The notes below the pieces were generated by a model. The model ran no database searches, was not told the DNA's origin, and saw nothing but the letters and a program-made list of their open reading frames with translations. From Nocardia sp. CY41 (GTDB lineage: Bacteria > Actinomycetota > Actinomycetes > Mycobacteriales > Mycobacteriaceae): DNA of 64,000 bases. Made by a program: the position numbers and the translations under genes. This document shows, piece after piece, positions 49,999 through 59,091 of this stretch (the first letter of the stretch is position 1; each line of letters opens with the position of its first letter). The stretch lies in the NCBI RefSeq assembly GCF_009829325.1, contig NZ_VUOS01000034.1, positions 1 to 64,000 of the forward strand. Reading direction: 5' to 3'.

Positions 49999-50775
49999 AT
50001 GACCAAGATTCTCGTCACGGGCGGAACCGGTGCGCTGGGCAGGCTCGTGGTCGACCGGCTGCGCGAAGCGGGCGATGACGTACGAGTGCTGTCCCGTCGC
50101 CCAGGGGCGGGCACGCATGTGGGCGACCTGCGCACGGGCACGGGTCTGGCGGAGGCCGTGGCGGACGCCGACGTCATCGTGCACGCGGCCACGGATACCC
50201 GCCGGATGGGCGGCTCGGACCTCGCCCAGACCGAGAGCCTGCTGCGGCACGCGCGCGGCGTCCGGCACCTGCTGTACGTGTCGATCGTCGGGATCGACCG
50301 CATCCCGTTCCGGTACTACCGCAACAAGCTGGCCTGCGAACGAGCTGTCACCGACAGCGGTGTGCCGCACACCGTTCTGCGCGCGACCCAATTCCACGAA
50401 CTGATCGCGGCGGTGCTGCAGACCGTCGAGAAATGGCCGGTGGCGCCGCTGCCGCAGGACTTCCGTTTCCAGCCGGTCGCCGCCGCCGATGTGGCGCGGC
50501 GGATCGCCGCGTTGGCCGAGGGCGAGCCGCTCGGCCGGGCTCCCGACTTCGGGGGCCCGGAAGTGCGGACGATGGCGCAGTTGGCGCAGGTCTGGCAAGC
50601 CACCAGGCAACGCCCCCGCCGGATCGTCCCGCTGCCGGTGCCCGGGCGGATCGGGAGCGCGTTCCGCGCGGGACTGAACACGTGCCCGGATCATGCCGAC
50701 GGCGTGCAGACGTGGTCGCAGTTCGTTGCGTCGGGGCCGGTGAATCCCTATGCGGGCGACAGAAAGCGTCGATGA
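49999..50775 (+). CDS. NAD(P)H-binding oxidoreductase (atypical SDR, NmrA-like)
   Basis: A 258-residue protein with the dinucleotide loop ILVTGGTGALGRLVVDRLRE and the ARG pattern VRVLSRRPGAGTHVG of NADP-binding atypical SDRs. VRHLLYVSIVGIDRIPFRYY and LRATQFHELI follow, typical of NmrA/azoreductase-like actinobacterial proteins. The reaction is unknown. ATG 49999 begins two residues before the loop. It stands alone, convergent with cbiX. Confidence 0.85.
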   Translation: MTKILVTGGTGALGRLVVDRLREAGDDVRVLSRRPGAGTHVGDLRTGTGLAEAVADADVIVHAATDTRRMGGSDLAQTESLLRHARGVRHLLYVSIVGIDRIPFRYYRNKLACERAVTDSGVPHTVLRATQFHELIAAVLQTVEKWPVAPLPQDFRFQPVAAADVARRIAALAEGEPLGRAPDFGGPEVRTMAQLAQVWQATRQRPRRIVPLPVPGRIGSAFRAGLNTCPDHADGVQTWSQFVASGPVNPYAGDRKRR

Positions 50776-50947
50776 TCGCAGATCCGCGACAGGACCGACT
50801 CTGCACCGAATCGTCCGTGCGTGCTCCGAACGCGTGACTTACCCCAGATCGCTCAACCACCCCAGACCCGCACCGATCGCCTGCGGCCCGCCGCACTCGG
50901 TAATCGAGCAGGCTCGACCGGCTGGGCCGGAAACCCGATCGCGGGGC

Positions 50948-51697
50948 TCAGCGCGCCCGCGCTCGCACCAGCTCCCCCGCCGCGACCCGGTAGCGGTCGG
51001 CGATCAACCGGACCACCGCCGGGTGCACGCCGATGGGCTCGGCGACGCCGTCCGCGCCCGACTCGTGCAGGCGCTGCTGGAACAAGCCGTGCGCGAGCAG
51101 ATAGGAGGCCACGAAGACTCGGCTCGCGCCGCTCGCGCGCAAGTCCGCGACGACATCCGGGACGCGCGGCGCACCGGTGGCGACGTAGCCGATGCGGACT
51201 CCTGCGCCGAGGCGCTCGGCCAGCAGTGCGGCCGCGCGCCGGATATCCTGGCGGGCCCGGGCGTCCGAGGAGCCCGCCGCGGCGAAGACCACCGCGTCGC
51301 CCGGAGACCAGCCCGCGGCGCGCAGACGCATCGCCATGATCCGCGCCAGCGCCGGATCCGGCCCCATCGCGGGTGTGACCGTCACGGCGGGATGGTCGCT
51401 CTCGGCGACCTCACTCGGCACGTCCTGATAGACGTGATAACCAGAGGCAAGGAACGCCGGAACAACGACGGCGGGAACGGATTCCCCGGCCGGAGTCACC
51501 AGATCACGCAGAACTTCCGACGGCGAAGGACCGAGCACGTCCACGAATGCCGTACGCACCCGAGGCGTCTCGGTGCCGGGCCCCGAAATCCCGGCACCGA
51601 GTTCCTTCGTCACGGCCTCGGCTAGCGCCGCGATCATCTGCACGCCCTTGGTGCTGCGGGTCCCGTGGGCCACCAGCACCAGAGCGGGCGCGTTCAC
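50948..51697 (-). CDS. Sirohydrochlorin chelatase (CbiX-like)
   Basis: A 249-residue CbiX-type chelatase: LVLVAHGTRSTKGVQMIAAL holds the first catalytic His, VVPAFLASGYHVYQDVP the second, and a second half (VVFAAAGSSDARARQDIRRA, VFVASYLLAHGLFQQRL) repeats the fold. It is expected to insert iron into sirohydrochlorin to give siroheme, the NirB cofactor. GTG 51697 overlaps the HemD-like stop by 4 bases. It is last in the narK-nirB-nirD operon and corresponds to Rv0259c in mycobacteria. Confidence 0.88.
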   Translation of the reverse strand: MNAPALVLVAHGTRSTKGVQMIAALAEAVTKELGAGISGPGTETPRVRTAFVDVLGPSPSEVLRDLVTPAGESVPAVVVPAFLASGYHVYQDVPSEVAESDHPAVTVTPAMGPDPALARIMAMRLRAAGWSPGDAVVFAAAGSSDARARQDIRRAAALLAERLGAGVRIGYVATGAPRVPDVVADLRASGASRVFVASYLLAHGLFQQRLHESGADGVAEPIGVHPAVVRLIADRYRVAAGELVRARAR

Positions 51698-52935
51698 CAG
51701 CTCCCCGCAGCCTGGATGTACCGAGGTGCCCGGGTCGGGATTCCGACGCCGGGCACCTGCGGTCCTCCTGTCGCGGTGGGCCGTGGATTGTTGTCGGTAC
51801 ATTCCGCCGGGTCCAGCGCGAGCCGGTAGCCGCGTTTGACCACCGTCTGAATCGCTTTCGGCGTGCCGAGTCCGGCGCGCAGGCGCGCGATGGCGGTCTC
51901 CACCGCGTGCGTGTCGTCCCCGCCGCCGGGCAGCGCGGCGAGCAGGTCCTCGCGCGAGACGACGCGGCCGGGCTGGCGGGCCAGCGAGCGCATCAGGGCC
52001 ATCGGCGCGGGCGCCAGCTGACGCACCTGACCGTCGACCACCACGCAGGCGCCGCGCACGCTGATGATGTGGCCCGCGGCGTGGATCCGGTTGGCCCGCC
52101 TGGGCAGTTCCTCGGCGACGTGGCGGGCCAGCGCGCCGAGCCGGGCCCGGCCCGGCATCGAGGTGGGCACCCCGAGTTCTTCCAGCGGCGCGGCCGTGAT
52201 CGGGCCGACGCAAGCGGGCAGCACCCGGCCGCGCAGCGCGTACAGCAGCCCTTCCAGTAGTCCGGTTTCCTTGGCGCGCATCAACATCGACGCCACGGCG
52301 GGCGCGCTGGTGAAGGTGACGCAGTCGATCCCGGAGGTGACGACGGCCTCGATGAGATGATCCATCGGCCCCTGGTCGTCCGGCGGCACCCAGCGGTACA
52401 CCGGCACCGGCACGACATCCGCGCCCGCACAACGCAATACCTCGCAGAAGTCGGGCACCGGCTCCCACTCGGTGGTGGCCCCGTGCAGCTGCACGGCGAT
52501 CCGGACGCCCTCCACGCCCTCGGCGAGCAGGTGATCGAGCACTTCGGCGGAGGACTCGGAGGCGGGAGACCATTCCTCGCGCAGTTCCGCGGCGCGGATG
52601 GCGCCCTTGGCCTTCGGGCCGCGGGCGAGCATGCGGGTGGTGCCCAGCGTCGCGCGCAGGTCCTCGGCCAGGCCCCAGCCCTCGGCCGCCTCCATCCATC
52701 CGCGGAAGCCGATCCCCGTGGTGGCCACGGTGATCTGCGGTGGATCGGCGACCAGCTGCCGGGTCACCCGCTCCAGCTCGTTGTCATCGGCCAGCGGGAT
52801 GATCCGGATGGCCGGCGCCGAAACGATGGTCGCGCCACGGCGTTCCAGCAGGGTGGCGAATTCCTCCGCCCGCCGGGCCGCCGTGATGCCCACCGTGAAT
52901 CCGGCCAGGCTCGCGCCCGCGTCAACTGTTGTCAT
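51694..52935 (-). CDS. Uroporphyrinogen-III synthase-like protein fused to a winged-helix DNA-binding domain
   Basis: A 413-residue two-part protein. Residues 10-275 are HemD-like: FTVGITAARRAEEFATLLER, ITVATTGIGFRGWMEAAEG, CVTFTSAPAVASMLMRAKE and VLPACVGPITAAPLEELG. Residues about 290-385 are an OmpR/PhoB-type winged helix: QLAPAPMALMRSLARQPGRV then VSREDLLAALPGG and TVVKRGYRLALDP. It either makes uroporphyrinogen III for siroheme, regulates the operon in response to a tetrapyrrole, or both. The same fusion is known from Rv0260c. It starts 6 bases after nirD. Confidence 0.88.
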   Translation of the reverse strand: MTTVDAGASLAGFTVGITAARRAEEFATLLERRGATIVSAPAIRIIPLADDNELERVTRQLVADPPQITVATTGIGFRGWMEAAEGWGLAEDLRATLGTTRMLARGPKAKGAIRAAELREEWSPASESSAEVLDHLLAEGVEGVRIAVQLHGATTEWEPVPDFCEVLRCAGADVVPVPVYRWVPPDDQGPMDHLIEAVVTSGIDCVTFTSAPAVASMLMRAKETGLLEGLLYALRGRVLPACVGPITAAPLEELGVPTSMPGRARLGALARHVAEELPRRANRIHAAGHIISVRGACVVVDGQVRQLAPAPMALMRSLARQPGRVVSREDLLAALPGGGDDTHAVETAIARLRAGLGTPKAIQTVVKRGYRLALDPAECTDNNPRPTATGGPQVPGVGIPTRAPRYIQAAGSW

Positions 52936-52941
52936 TGGCGT

Positions 52942-53343
52942 TCATCCATCCGAGGACGCGAGCGCGGAGGTCACCGGCTCGTTGGAAATCGAAACGATGC
53001 CGTCGTCCACGCGCACCGCGTACACCGGCAGCATCGCCGATTCGTCGTCCAGACAACGCCCGTCGACCAGGGAGAAGGCCTGCTTCAGCAGCGGGGAGGC
53101 CACGACCGGCACCCCGCCGCGATCGCCGACGATCCCGCGCGACATGACTGCCGCCCGGCCGATCGGATCGATATTGCCGACGGCATACAGCATGCCGTTC
53201 TCCAGCAGGAACAGGGCGGCTTGGCGGCCGCCTTTCAGCAACACCGCAACGCCGCGGCCGGGGATCAGGTAGTCGAGACGGCAAGCCTGCGTCCACCCCG
53301 TGGTGGTTGCTGCGGCGATGCCGGGGGTATCGATCACGGTCAT
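52942..53343 (-). CDS. nirD: Nitrite reductase (NADH) small subunit
   Basis: A 133-residue Rieske-fold protein (WTQACRLDYLIPGRGVAVLL, GMLYAVGNIDPIGRAAVMSR, VVASPLLKQAFSLVDGRCLD). It lacks the Cys/His cluster ligands, as normal for NirD. It partners NirB. ATG 53343 is chosen because GGAGG lies 10 bases upstream; ATG 53352 is directly against that site. Confidence 0.93.
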   Translation of the reverse strand: MTVIDTPGIAAATTTGWTQACRLDYLIPGRGVAVLLKGGRQAALFLLENGMLYAVGNIDPIGRAAVMSRGIVGDRGGVPVVASPLLKQAFSLVDGRCLDDESAMLPVYAVRVDDGIVSISNEPVTSALASSDG

Positions 53344-53407
53344 CGGTGTCATCCTCCAAACGCCTTACTCATTGGTACCGACGTTCTGTTTCCAAGGGGT
53401 TAAGCGG

Positions 53408-55933
53408 TCATTTCCCCTGCGTGGCGACCGGGACTTCCGGCAGTCCGAGCAGGACGGGAACCTTCCGCTCCCCGGTTTCGTCGAAGGAAATCGTCGGATC
53501 GGCTTCCTCCGGGGCGTTGACGAACGACACGAAGCGAGAGAGCTTCTCTTCGTCCTCCAGCACCGCGGCCCATTCGTCGCGGTAGCCGGCGACGTGCTGG
53601 GCCATCGCCGACTCCAGGTCCTCGGCGATGCCGAGGCTGTCCTCGCAGATCACCTGCTTGAGGTAATCCATGCCGCCTTCCAGCGCCTCCTGCCACGGAG
53701 CGGTGCGCTGCAGACGGTCGGCGGTGCGGATGTAGAACATCAGGTACCGGTCGATGTACTTGATCAGCGTCTCGTCGTCGAGTTCACCGGCCAGCAGCAC
53801 GGCGTGCTTCGGGGTGAGACCGCCGTTGCCGCCGACATAGAGGTTCCAGCCGTTCTCGGTGGCGATCACGCCGACGTCCTTGCCGCGCGCCTCGGCGCAT
53901 TCGCGGGCGCAGCCGGACACCGCCAGCTTCAGCTTGTGCGGCGAGCGCAGACCGCGGTAGCGCTTCTCCAGCAGCACGGCCATGCCGACCGAGTCCTGCT
54001 GCCCGTAGCGGCACCAGGTGGAGCCGACGCAGCTCTTCACGGTGCGCAGCGACTTGCCGTACGCGTGACCGGATTCCATGCCCGCGTCGACCAGGCGCTT
54101 CCAGATCAACGGCAACTGCTCGACGCGCGCCCCGAACAGGTCGATGCGCTGGCCGCCGGTGACCTTCACGTACAGGTCGAATTCCTTGGCCACCTCACCG
54201 ATGGTGATGAGCTGCTCGGCGGTCACCTCGCCGCCGGGCATCCGGGGCACCACCGAGTAGGTGCCGTTCTTCTGCAGGTTGGCCAGGAAGTGGTCGTTGG
54301 TGTCCTGCAGCGCGGCCTGCTCGCCGTCGAGGATGTGGTCGCTCGAGGTGGAGGCGAGGATGGACGCCACGGTCGGCTTGCAGATGTCGCAGCCCGCGCC
54401 CTTGCCGTACTTGGCGAGCAGCCCGGAGAAGGTGCGGATGCCGGTGACCTGGACGATCTGGAACAGCTCGGCGCGCGACTGCTCGAAGTGCTCGCACAGC
54501 GCCTTGGACATCTCCACGCCGGACTGCTCGAGCAGCTTCTTGAGCATCGGAACGCAACCGCCGCACGAGGTTCCGGCGCTGGTGCAGCTCTTGATCGCCG
54601 GGACGTCGCAGGCGCCGTCGGCGATCGCGCCGCAGATCGCGCCCTTCGACACGTTGTTGCAGGAGCAGATCTGCGCGTCGTCCGGCAGCGAGTCGGCGCC
54701 CAGTTCCGCGCCCGCGGGCGAGATCAGCGCGGCCGGTTCGGCGGGCAGCGGGCGGCCGACCAGCGGGCGCAGCGCCGAGTAGGCGGTGGCGTCGCCGACC
54801 AGGATGCCGCCGAGCAGCGTCTTGGCGTCATCGGAGACGACGAGCTTGGCGTAGGTGCCCTTGGCGGCGTCGTGCAGCACGACCGACAGCGCGCCCTCGG
54901 TGACGCCGTGCGCGTCACCGAAGCTGGCCACGTCGACGCCGAGCAGCTTGAGCTTGGTCGACATGTCCGCGCCCGGGAACTCGCCCGCACCGCCCAGGAG
55001 GCGGTCGGCGACGATCTCGGCGGTGCTGTAGCCCGGAGCGACGAGGCCGTAGCACACGCCTTCCACGGCGGCGCATTCGCCGATGGCCCAGATGTTCGGG
55101 TCGGAGGTCTGCAGGCCGAGATCGGTGATGATGCCGCCGCGGGGGCCGACCTCGAGCCCCGCGTCGCGGGCGATCTGGTCGCGCGGGCGGACACCGGCGG
55201 AGAACACGACCAACCCGGCATCGATCACGGTCTCGTCGGAGAGCGTGACCTTCACGCCCTGGCCCGCGGCCTCGATCGCGGAGGTGCCCACACCAGTGTG
55301 CACGTGCAGGCCGAGGTCGGTGACCAGGCGTTCCAGGATCGCGCCGCCGCCCTCGTCGACCTGGGCGGGCATCAGCCGGGTGTTGTACTCGACCACGTGC
55401 GGGGTCAGCCCGAGCAGGCGCAGCGCGTTCGCGGCCTCCAGGCCGAGCAGACCGCCGCCGACCACCACGCCCACCGCGCCGGGGCCGGCGGCTTCGGCGG
55501 CCGCGCGGATGCCGTCGAGGTCGTCGATGGTGCGGTAGACGAAGCACTCCGGCCGGTCGTGGCCGGGCACCGGCGGCACGAACGGGTAGGAGCCGGTGGC
55601 CAGCACCAGCGCGTCGTAGGCGAGGATGTCGCCGGAGGAGGTGGTCACCTTCCGCGCCGCCCGGTCGATGGACTCGGCGCTCTGGCCCAACCGCAGCTCC
55701 ACCAGGTCGTCACCGACGTACTCGTTGCCGGGCAGCGCGAGCGCGCTCGCGTCCCACGCGCCGACGTAGGACGAGAGGCCGACGCGGTCGTAGGCGGGCA
55801 GCTGCTCCTCGCTGAGGATGATCACCTGCCACCGGCCTTCGGTGTCGCGCGAGCGCAGCGCCTCGACGAACCGGTGCCCGACCATTCCGTGGCCGACGAC
55901 CACCGCGGTCTTGCGAACGACTGTGGGGTTCAT
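53408..55933 (-). CDS. nirB: Assimilatory nitrite reductase (NADH) large subunit
   Basis: An 841-residue enzyme. The N-terminal FAD loop is VVVGHGMVGHRFVEAL, and the NADH loop VVVGGGLLGLEAANALRL comes near residue 150. A BFD-like 2Fe-2S domain follows near 420-480 (ICSCNNVSKG, TSAGTSCGGC). The ferredoxin-like sulfite reductase repeats lead to siroheme/4Fe-4S ligands in SCVGSTWCRYG and SGCARECAEARG. It reduces nitrite to ammonium with NADH. ATG 55933 has GGAGG 8 bases upstream. It is 29 bases after narK and leads into nirD. Confidence 0.96.
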   Translation of the reverse strand: MNPTVVRKTAVVVGHGMVGHRFVEALRSRDTEGRWQVIILSEEQLPAYDRVGLSSYVGAWDASALALPGNEYVGDDLVELRLGQSAESIDRAARKVTTSSGDILAYDALVLATGSYPFVPPVPGHDRPECFVYRTIDDLDGIRAAAEAAGPGAVGVVVGGGLLGLEAANALRLLGLTPHVVEYNTRLMPAQVDEGGGAILERLVTDLGLHVHTGVGTSAIEAAGQGVKVTLSDETVIDAGLVVFSAGVRPRDQIARDAGLEVGPRGGIITDLGLQTSDPNIWAIGECAAVEGVCYGLVAPGYSTAEIVADRLLGGAGEFPGADMSTKLKLLGVDVASFGDAHGVTEGALSVVLHDAAKGTYAKLVVSDDAKTLLGGILVGDATAYSALRPLVGRPLPAEPAALISPAGAELGADSLPDDAQICSCNNVSKGAICGAIADGACDVPAIKSCTSAGTSCGGCVPMLKKLLEQSGVEMSKALCEHFEQSRAELFQIVQVTGIRTFSGLLAKYGKGAGCDICKPTVASILASTSSDHILDGEQAALQDTNDHFLANLQKNGTYSVVPRMPGGEVTAEQLITIGEVAKEFDLYVKVTGGQRIDLFGARVEQLPLIWKRLVDAGMESGHAYGKSLRTVKSCVGSTWCRYGQQDSVGMAVLLEKRYRGLRSPHKLKLAVSGCARECAEARGKDVGVIATENGWNLYVGGNGGLTPKHAVLLAGELDDETLIKYIDRYLMFYIRTADRLQRTAPWQEALEGGMDYLKQVICEDSLGIAEDLESAMAQHVAGYRDEWAAVLEDEEKLSRFVSFVNAPEEADPTISFDETGERKVPVLLGLPEVPVATQGK

Positions 55934-55962
55934 CTGGGGGTCCTCCTGGACTGGGTCGGGTG

Positions 55963-57468
55963 TCAGGCGCGGGCCGAGCCGGCGGACGGGGACTGGGACT
56001 GACCGGCCTCGGCTTCGAGGACGAAGGTCTCGGCTTCGGTCACGACATCGGAGTCGGCGGACAGGCCCCGCAGGCCGGGACGGCGCAGGAACACCGCCCA
56101 GACCACCAAGGCGCAGAGCACGTAGAAGGCCATGAAGACCCAGAACGCGGTGGTGGCCGACTTGGTGGACGCGTAGGAGGAGCGCAGCACCAAGTTGATG
56201 CCCACACCGCCGAGGGCGCCGATCGCGCCGACGAAACCGATCAGCGCGCCGGAGGTGTTCTGCGACCAGGCCGACCGTTCGGCGGGCGTGGCGTCCAGGC
56301 TCCTCGACTTCGCCTCGAACACCGACGGGATGATCTTGGTGACCGACCCGTTGCCGATGCCGGAGAGCACGAACAGGGCGATGAAGCCGATGACCAGAGC
56401 GGTCATCACGCCGCCGCCGGCCACGCCGTTGTTGTTATCTGCCATCGTGCTCGCCACGGTGACCAGCAAGGCCGCCGCCATCATCGCGATGAACGTCAAA
56501 AGCGTCACTTTGCCGCCGCCGATGCGGTCGGCCCACTTGCCGCCGTAGGGCCGGGCCAGCGAGCCGAGCAGCGGCCCGATGAACGCGATCTGCGCGGCGT
56601 GCAGCGTGGCCTGCGCGACGGTGTCGCCACCCGCGCGGAAGCTGATCTGCAGGATCTGGCCGAAGGCGAAGCTGTAGCCGATGAACGAGCCGAAGGTGCC
56701 GATGTAGAGGAACGCGATCGCCCAGGACTGCGGCACCTTCAGCGCCGTGAGCATGTAGGACAGGTCGGCTTTCTGGTTGGGCAGGTTGTCCATGAACAGC
56801 GCGGCGCCGAGCCCGGCGATCGCGATGAGCACCAGGTAGACCGCGCAGATCAGCGAGGCGTAGCCGTTACCGAGGGTCGCGATGACCAGCAGGCCGATCA
56901 GCTGGATCACCGGAACGCCGATGTTGCCGCCGCCCGCGTTCAGGCCGAGCGCCCAGCCCTTGAGCCGCTGCGGGTAGAACGCGTTGATGTTGGTCATCGA
57001 GGAGGCGAAGTTGCCGCCGCCGAAGCCCGCGAACGCCGCGACCACGAGGAACGTCGTGTACGAGGTGCCGGGCTGGTTGACGAAGTACAGCGTGAGCAGC
57101 GTCGGGATGAGCAGCATCACCGCGCTGAAGACCGTCCAGTTGCGTCCGCCGAAGCGCGCGGTCGCCACGGTGTAGGGAATCCGCAGGAACGCGCCCACCA
57201 GGGTCGGCATGGCGACCAGGAAGAACTTGCCCGCCGGGTCGATGCCGAATTTGTCGGTCGGCATGAACAGCACCATCACCGACCAGATCGACCAGACGGA
57301 GAAGCCGACGTGCTCGGCGAAGACCGACCAGATCAGGTTGCGCCGGGCGATGTCCTTGCCGCCGGCTTCCCAGGCGGCGACGTCCTCGGCATCCCAGTGC
57401 TCGATCTGCTGCCTGCGGATCTTCGTCCGTCCCAGCGCTTCCAGACGGTTACGCGTCAGCGTGCTCAA
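55963..57468 (-). CDS. narK: NarK-type nitrate/nitrite transporter
   Basis: A 501-residue MFS transporter with twelve helices. The N-terminus has the NarK opening HWDAEDVAAWEAGGKDIARR, and the NNP signatures appear as FAGFGGGNFASSMTNINAFY and FVLSGIGNGSVTKIIPSVF, with Arg in LRIPYTVATARFGGRNW. The start is most likely TTG 57468: GGGAGG sits 5 bases upstream, whereas the longer frame to 57543 has no such site. It heads the narK-nirB-nirD-hemD-cbiX operon and can import nitrate or move nitrite. Confidence 0.92.
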   Translation of the reverse strand: MSTLTRNRLEALGRTKIRRQQIEHWDAEDVAAWEAGGKDIARRNLIWSVFAEHVGFSVWSIWSVMVLFMPTDKFGIDPAGKFFLVAMPTLVGAFLRIPYTVATARFGGRNWTVFSAVMLLIPTLLTLYFVNQPGTSYTTFLVVAAFAGFGGGNFASSMTNINAFYPQRLKGWALGLNAGGGNIGVPVIQLIGLLVIATLGNGYASLICAVYLVLIAIAGLGAALFMDNLPNQKADLSYMLTALKVPQSWAIAFLYIGTFGSFIGYSFAFGQILQISFRAGGDTVAQATLHAAQIAFIGPLLGSLARPYGGKWADRIGGGKVTLLTFIAMMAAALLVTVASTMADNNNGVAGGGVMTALVIGFIALFVLSGIGNGSVTKIIPSVFEAKSRSLDATPAERSAWSQNTSGALIGFVGAIGALGGVGINLVLRSSYASTKSATTAFWVFMAFYVLCALVVWAVFLRRPGLRGLSADSDVVTEAETFVLEAEAGQSQSPSAGSARA

Positions 57469-57576
57469 CGGGGCCTCCCAATGTCGGTTGGCTCCACGGT
57501 AGGAAAGGGGTATTGCCGAAATGCTGCGCGAAATGACCGTCAAATCAACGGTTGCTCACGATTACCCGCGACCCGG

Positions 57577-57588
57577 GGTGAGTTTCGC
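57577..57588 (-). promoter_or_regulatory. 12-mer shared with the narG upstream region
   Basis: On the minus strand this reads GCGAAACTCACC, identical to 21306-21317 before narG. GAAAC lies 6 bases before it, and the whole overlaps the neighbourhood of the GlnR-type site. A shared regulator is possible. Confidence 0.4.
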
Positions 57589-57594
57589 GGCAAT

Positions 57595-57610
57595 GTTTCA
57601 GGCGTGTGAC
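57595..57610 (-). promoter_or_regulatory. GlnR-type binding site upstream of narK-nirBD
   Basis: On the minus strand the sequence is GTCAC, six bases, then GAAAC, an exact fit to the actinobacterial GlnR a-b box (GTnAC-N6-GAAAC). It lies about 127 bases upstream of the narK start. GlnR activates nirBD and related genes under nitrogen limitation in mycobacteria and Streptomyces, so the site makes biological sense. Binding here is inferred. Confidence 0.6.
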
Positions 57611-57769
57611 ACAACGGTTTCCGCGCGTCACAAATGGGCCGATATCGAATTCGACGCGCGGTGAGGTGTGACGCGCGCTACTTTCGCGAAAATCGTTGCG
57701 CCCATCCTTACTCCGTTCGCACAGCCGCGCAACCGGAGTTGTGAGTTTCGACCGCCGACAGCGCCGGAC

Positions 57770-59026
57770 TCAATTCCAGGTGTCTTCGAGCAGGCGCGGC
57801 TTGCACGCCTGCCAGGCGCCCACGAGCAGGACCAGCACGGCCACGGCGAGCATCGCGAACGGGGCGAGCCAGCCACCCGTCGCCGTGTGCAGCACGCCGA
57901 ACAGCAGCGGACCGACGCAGGCCACCGCGTAGCCGACACCCTGGGTGAAGCCCGACAGCGCGGCCGACCCGGCAGGGGTGCGGGTGCGCAAGTTGATCAG
58001 CGTCAGCGCCATCGGGAAGGTGCTCGGGCCGAGACCGAGCACGACGACCCACAGGATCGGCGCGGCCATCGGCGCGAGGAGCAGCCCGGTGAACGCGATG
58101 AAGAACAGCACGGCGCAGCCCACCACGACGGGGAACGGATTGCGGAACCGGGCGACCACGGTCGGCGCGGTGAGCGCGGCGACCAAGCCGACCACGGCGA
58201 ACAGACCGACCATGGCTCCGCCGTACGCTGCGCTCGCGCCGGCCTCACTCAGGATCTTCGGCAACCACGTGAACATGGCGTAGGTGGTGAGCGAGGTCAT
58301 GCCGAACATGCCCGCCATCCCCCACGCGATCGGTGAGCGCCACACGCGCCCGGAATGCGGCTCCTGCTGCGGCACCGCCGTCGTATCCGCACCGTCGCGT
58401 CCGCGCCTGCCGCGCAGCACCGCCAGCCACGGCACCGCCGCGGCGAAGCCGAGCAGGCCCCACACTCCCAGCGAGACGCGCCAGCCGTACGCGTCGGCGA
58501 CCGGGACCGCGGTGAGGGCGGGCACGACGGTGCCGAGCTGCACCATGACGATGTACAGCGAGCTGATCGCGGCGAGGCGATCCGGGAAGTAGCGCTTCAC
58601 CAGCGGCGGGATGACCACGTTGCCGATGCCCATGCCCGCGAGGGCGAGCGCGGAGAAGACGAGCAGTTCGGCGGTGCCCGACATCAGCACGCGCAGCGCC
58701 ATGCCCGCACCCGCCATCAGCATGGCGGTCAGCGCGGTGCGCTCGAGTCCGAGCCGGACCGCCAAGACCGGAGTGAGCAGTCCGGACAGCGCGAACATGG
58801 CGGTGGGGATCATGCCGAAGACGCCGACAACGGCGGCGCCGTAGCCGATTTCGGCGCCGATCCGCTCGGCCAGCGGACTGAACGCGGTGACGGCGACCCG
58901 CAGGGTGAGCGCCGACATCACGATGGCGGTGAGGACCAGCAGGCGACCCTCGGTCAGCGCACGTCGACGGCGCTCAACCAGGACGGATTCCTGGCGAGCC
59001 TCGGTTCCGGGAAGGGTCGCAGTCAC
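57770..59026 (-). CDS. MFS transporter, CynX/NimT type
   Basis: A 418-residue twelve-helix MFS protein. AIVMSALTLRVAVTAFSPLA opens helix 1, MFALSGLLTPVLAVRLGLER holds the loop 2-3 Arg, and NLRTRTPAGSAALSGFTQG is typical of the CynX/NimT family (cyanate or nitroimidazole exporters). The substrate is not predictable. GTG 59026 is chosen for spacing from the divergent GntR gene, leaving 65 bases for both promoters. Confidence 0.88.
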   Translation of the reverse strand: MTATLPGTEARQESVLVERRRRALTEGRLLVLTAIVMSALTLRVAVTAFSPLAERIGAEIGYGAAVVGVFGMIPTAMFALSGLLTPVLAVRLGLERTALTAMLMAGAGMALRVLMSGTAELLVFSALALAGMGIGNVVIPPLVKRYFPDRLAAISSLYIVMVQLGTVVPALTAVPVADAYGWRVSLGVWGLLGFAAAVPWLAVLRGRRGRDGADTTAVPQQEPHSGRVWRSPIAWGMAGMFGMTSLTTYAMFTWLPKILSEAGASAAYGGAMVGLFAVVGLVAALTAPTVVARFRNPFPVVVGCAVLFFIAFTGLLLAPMAAPILWVVVLGLGPSTFPMALTLINLRTRTPAGSAALSGFTQGVGYAVACVGPLLFGVLHTATGGWLAPFAMLAVAVLVLLVGAWQACKPRLLEDTWN

Positions 59027-59091
59027 CGAGAAATCATAGGATGACCGGATGAAGACCGGCAACGATTTGTGATGGGCGGTACTCTGTCGGG

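Noticed and set aside
49549..50694. N-terminal extension of the TIR protein up to 50694
   Set aside because: It would overlap the oxidoreductase gene on the other strand and is low-complexity before the TIR domain.
53300..56002. 900-codon frame opposite nirB
   Set aside because: Antisense shadow of nirB, no recognisable domain.
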